DNA of 64,000 nucleotides, from NCBI GenBank assembly GCA_027923965.1, contig AP026969.1, positions 930,001 through 994,000 of the forward strand. The letters run 5' to 3'. The position numbers and the translations under genes were made by a program. Below the pieces are notes generated by a model, which was given only the letters and a program-made list of their open reading frames with translations, did not search any database and was not told where the DNA came from. The stretch is from Comamonadaceae bacterium OS-1 (lineage in GTDB: Bacteria; Pseudomonadota; Gammaproteobacteria; Burkholderiales; Burkholderiaceae_C). Shown here piece by piece: positions 62,354 to 64,000 of this stretch; the stretch's first letter is position 1; each line of letters begins with the position of its first letter.

Positions 62354-62395
62354 GGTCGGCTCCTTAAATCATGCGCACAGTATATGCGCATGGGT

Positions 62396-63823
62396 CTAAA
62401 ATCCCGCAGCTGCCACCTGCACTACCCGCCCCGGATTCATCAGGTTCTGCGGGTCCAGGGCTTCCTTGATGCTGCGCATCAGCGCCATGGCCACGGGGGA
62501 TTTGTAGTGCTCCAGGTGGCCCACTTTCAGGCTGCCCACGCCGTGCTCGGCCGAGATGGAGCCGCCATGCGCCACCACGGCATCGAACACCAGGGTGTTG
62601 ACGCGGTCTTCCTGCGTGCGCAAAAACTCAGCCGCATCGCCCTCGGCGGGGGCCTGCACGTTGTAGTGCAGGTTGCCGTCGCCCAGGTGGCCAAAGTTGA
62701 CCAGGCGCACGCCGGGGATTTGCGTGGTGAGCAGGGCATCGGTGTGGCGCACGAACTCGGGGATGCGCGACACGGGGATGGAGATGTCGTGCTTGATGTT
62801 CAGCCCCTCTTCGGCCTGGGCCATGGAGATGCTTTCGCGCACGTGCCACAGGGCGTGGGCCTGGGCGATGTTCTCGGCCACCACGGCATCGCTCACACAG
62901 CCTTGTTCCATGGCCAGCTCCAGCAGGTGCTCGAAGCGGTCGCGGGCGTGGGTTTCGGACTCGCTGTCCGAGTTCTCCAGCAGCACGCACCAGGGCGTAT
63001 CAAGGTACAGCGGCACGCGCTGCTGCGGGTAGTGCTTGGCCACCAGGCTGAGGGCAAACTGGCCCATGACTTCAAAGCCGGTGAGCCCGGCGCCCAGGTG
63101 CTGGTGGGCCAGGCCGAGCAGGGTGACGGCGTGGTCCAGGCTGGGCACGGCCGCCCAGGCGGTGAGTGTGGCGGCGGGCTGGGGTGCCAGCTTCATGGTG
63201 GCGGCGGTGATGATGCCGAGCGTGCCTTCGCTGCCGATGAACAGGTTGCGCAGGTCGTAACCGGTGTTGTCCTTGCGCAGGCCGCTCAGGCCGCTCCAGA
63301 TCTCGCCGTGGGCTGTCACCACTTCCAGGCCCAGGCAGAGCTCGCGGGTGTTGCCGTAGCGCAGCACCTGGGTGCCGCCCGCATTGGTGGCCAGGTTGCC
63401 GCCAATGGTGCAGCTGCCTTCGGCGGCCAGGCTCAGGGGGAACAGAAAACCGGCTTTGTCGGCCACGTCCTGCAGGTTTTGCAGAATGCAGCCCGCCTCC
63501 ACCGTCATGGTCAGGTTGGCCGCGTCCACACTGCGCACGGCCTGCATGCGCTGCAGGCTGAGCACGATTTGCGTGCCCGAATCGTCGGGCGTGCTGCCCA
63601 CCACCAGGCCGGTGTTGCCGCCTTGCGGCACGATGCTGACACCGGCGGCGGCGCAGGCCTTGACCACGGCGGCCACCTCGGCCGTGCTGCCGGGGCGCAC
63701 CACGGCCAGGGACTTGCCGCGGCTGCGCTTGCGCCAGTCCAGCTCGTAGGCGCTGAGGTCGCCGTCGGTGAGCACATGGCTTGCGCCAACGGTCTGGCGC
63801 AGGCTGTCGATCAGGTCTTGCAT
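62396..63823 (-). CDS. FAD-linked oxidase (D-2-hydroxyacid dehydrogenase, GlcD-like)
   Basis: 475 residues from ATG 63823. FAD-binding PCMH domain: PQGGNTGLVVGSTPDDSGTQ and GSCTIGGNLATNAGGTQVLRYG; carboxy-terminal oxidase domain with FGHLGDGNLHYNV and SISAEHGVGSLK. The combination matches D-2-hydroxyglutarate or D-lactate dehydrogenases of the VAO family. Electrons would go to an electron-transfer flavoprotein or cytochrome. A DUF2069 gene lies 17 bases upstream on the same strand, so the two may be cotranscribed. Confidence 0.9.
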   Translation of the reverse strand: MQDLIDSLRQTVGASHVLTDGDLSAYELDWRKRSRGKSLAVVRPGSTAEVAAVVKACAAAGVSIVPQGGNTGLVVGSTPDDSGTQIVLSLQRMQAVRSVDAANLTMTVEAGCILQNLQDVADKAGFLFPLSLAAEGSCTIGGNLATNAGGTQVLRYGNTRELCLGLEVVTAHGEIWSGLSGLRKDNTGYDLRNLFIGSEGTLGIITAATMKLAPQPAATLTAWAAVPSLDHAVTLLGLAHQHLGAGLTGFEVMGQFALSLVAKHYPQQRVPLYLDTPWCVLLENSDSESETHARDRFEHLLELAMEQGCVSDAVVAENIAQAHALWHVRESISMAQAEEGLNIKHDISIPVSRIPEFVRHTDALLTTQIPGVRLVNFGHLGDGNLHYNVQAPAEGDAAEFLRTQEDRVNTLVFDAVVAHGGSISAEHGVGSLKVGHLEHYKSPVAMALMRSIKEALDPQNLMNPGRVVQVAAAGF

Positions 63824-63840
63824 GGCAGATATCTCGTTAA

Positions 63841-64000
63841 TTAAGCGGGAAGGGCGGCGGCCTTGGCATTTTTGAAGCGCAGCCGCACGTGCATGGCGCA
63901 GGCGATGAACAAGGCCACGCACAGCAGGGCCTCGCCCAGGGCGTACCAGCGGCTGGGCGCGGCATCGCTGTAGGCGCGCACCACGCCTTCGGTGAAATAC
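63841..64000 (-). CDS. DUF2069 membrane protein, 5' end outside window
   Basis: Only the last 52 residues are visible. The reading YFTEGVVRAYSDAAPSRWYA, LGEALLCVALFIACAMHVRL, then RFKNAKAAALPA fits the second half of DUF2069 inner membrane proteins (FTEGVVRAYSD is typical). It continues past the right edge of the window. Function unknown. Confidence 0.8.
   Translation of the reverse strand, partial: YFTEGVVRAYSDAAPSRWYALGEALLCVALFIACAMHVRLRFKNAKAAALPA

Noticed and set aside
62171..63844. Plus-strand frame of 557 codons
   Set aside because: Antisense shadow of the FAD-linked oxidase and CcdA genes, with Gly/His/Val/Gln-rich low-complexity sequence.

Overview
The window looks like the chromosome of a betaproteobacterium of the order Burkholderiales, most likely Comamonadaceae (Rhodoferax/Acidovorax-like). 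The grounds are the GC-rich, strongly codon-biased core genes, a PEP-CTERM protein next to a PrsT-type TPR protein, a ChvE/GguAB sugar transporter, and many copies of a short hairpin repeat with AGCTGCT arms and a GCTTAT..ATAAGC core after genes. The genus is inference.

Layout. Positions 1-5245 hold a copper-response cluster of visibly lower GC: a cupredoxin (cut by the window edge), a CusF-like protein, a small membrane protein, a secreted creatininase-family protein, a YVTN beta-propeller protein and an OmpR/CusS-type two-component pair. An AT-rich stretch and a compact integrative, mobilizable element follow (about 5.25-11.65 kb): MobA/MobL relaxase, DUF3987 protein, AlpA-like regulator, a protein with a VVD tandem repeat and a P4-type integrase. 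Typical core DNA resumes at 11.66 kb with an MFS exporter and divergent LysR regulator and an orphan ParA.

Positions 15.1-28.4 kb form a sugar catabolic locus: a sugar 1-dehydrogenase behind a perfect palindrome, a divergent GbpR-like LysR regulator, and an operon in which a complete ChvE-GguAB ABC transporter is nested inside a YtfQ-YtfR-YtfT-YjfF transporter. The last two genes are an L-arabonate-type dehydratase and a 2-keto-3-deoxyarabonate dehydratase. Together they outline import and non-phosphorylative oxidation of an aldopentose such as L-arabinose towards 2-oxoglutarate semialdehyde. The lactonase and the semialdehyde dehydrogenase are not in the window.

Positions 28.4-33.8 kb carry a membrane protein, queC, prsT and a PEP-CTERM protein behind a good sigma-54 promoter. 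Positions 33.86-36.63 kb carry five tightly packed unknown genes, including two full-length paralogs, a third protein sharing part of their beta region and a coiled-coil protein. This is the best candidate for an undescribed system here. A periplasmic truncated globin with a DUF3034 protein, an acyl-CoA synthetase, dinB and a lipoprotein follow.

Positions 42.2-47.7 kb are a scarred region: a toxin-antitoxin pair whose ParE-like toxin has an in-frame amber codon, an intact IS21 element with a 6-bp target duplication, a small monooxygenase, and an IS3 element that splits a DUF4188 gene with an exact 3-bp duplication. The rest is core-like: two VOC proteins, 8-oxoguanine deaminase, DUF4864, YihY/BrkB, an HD-GYP response regulator overlapping a very large MHYT/PAS hybrid kinase, transglutaminase, a DUF4398/OmpA/BON envelope operon, folA-thyA, ccdAB, an FAD-linked oxidase and the end of a DUF2069 gene.
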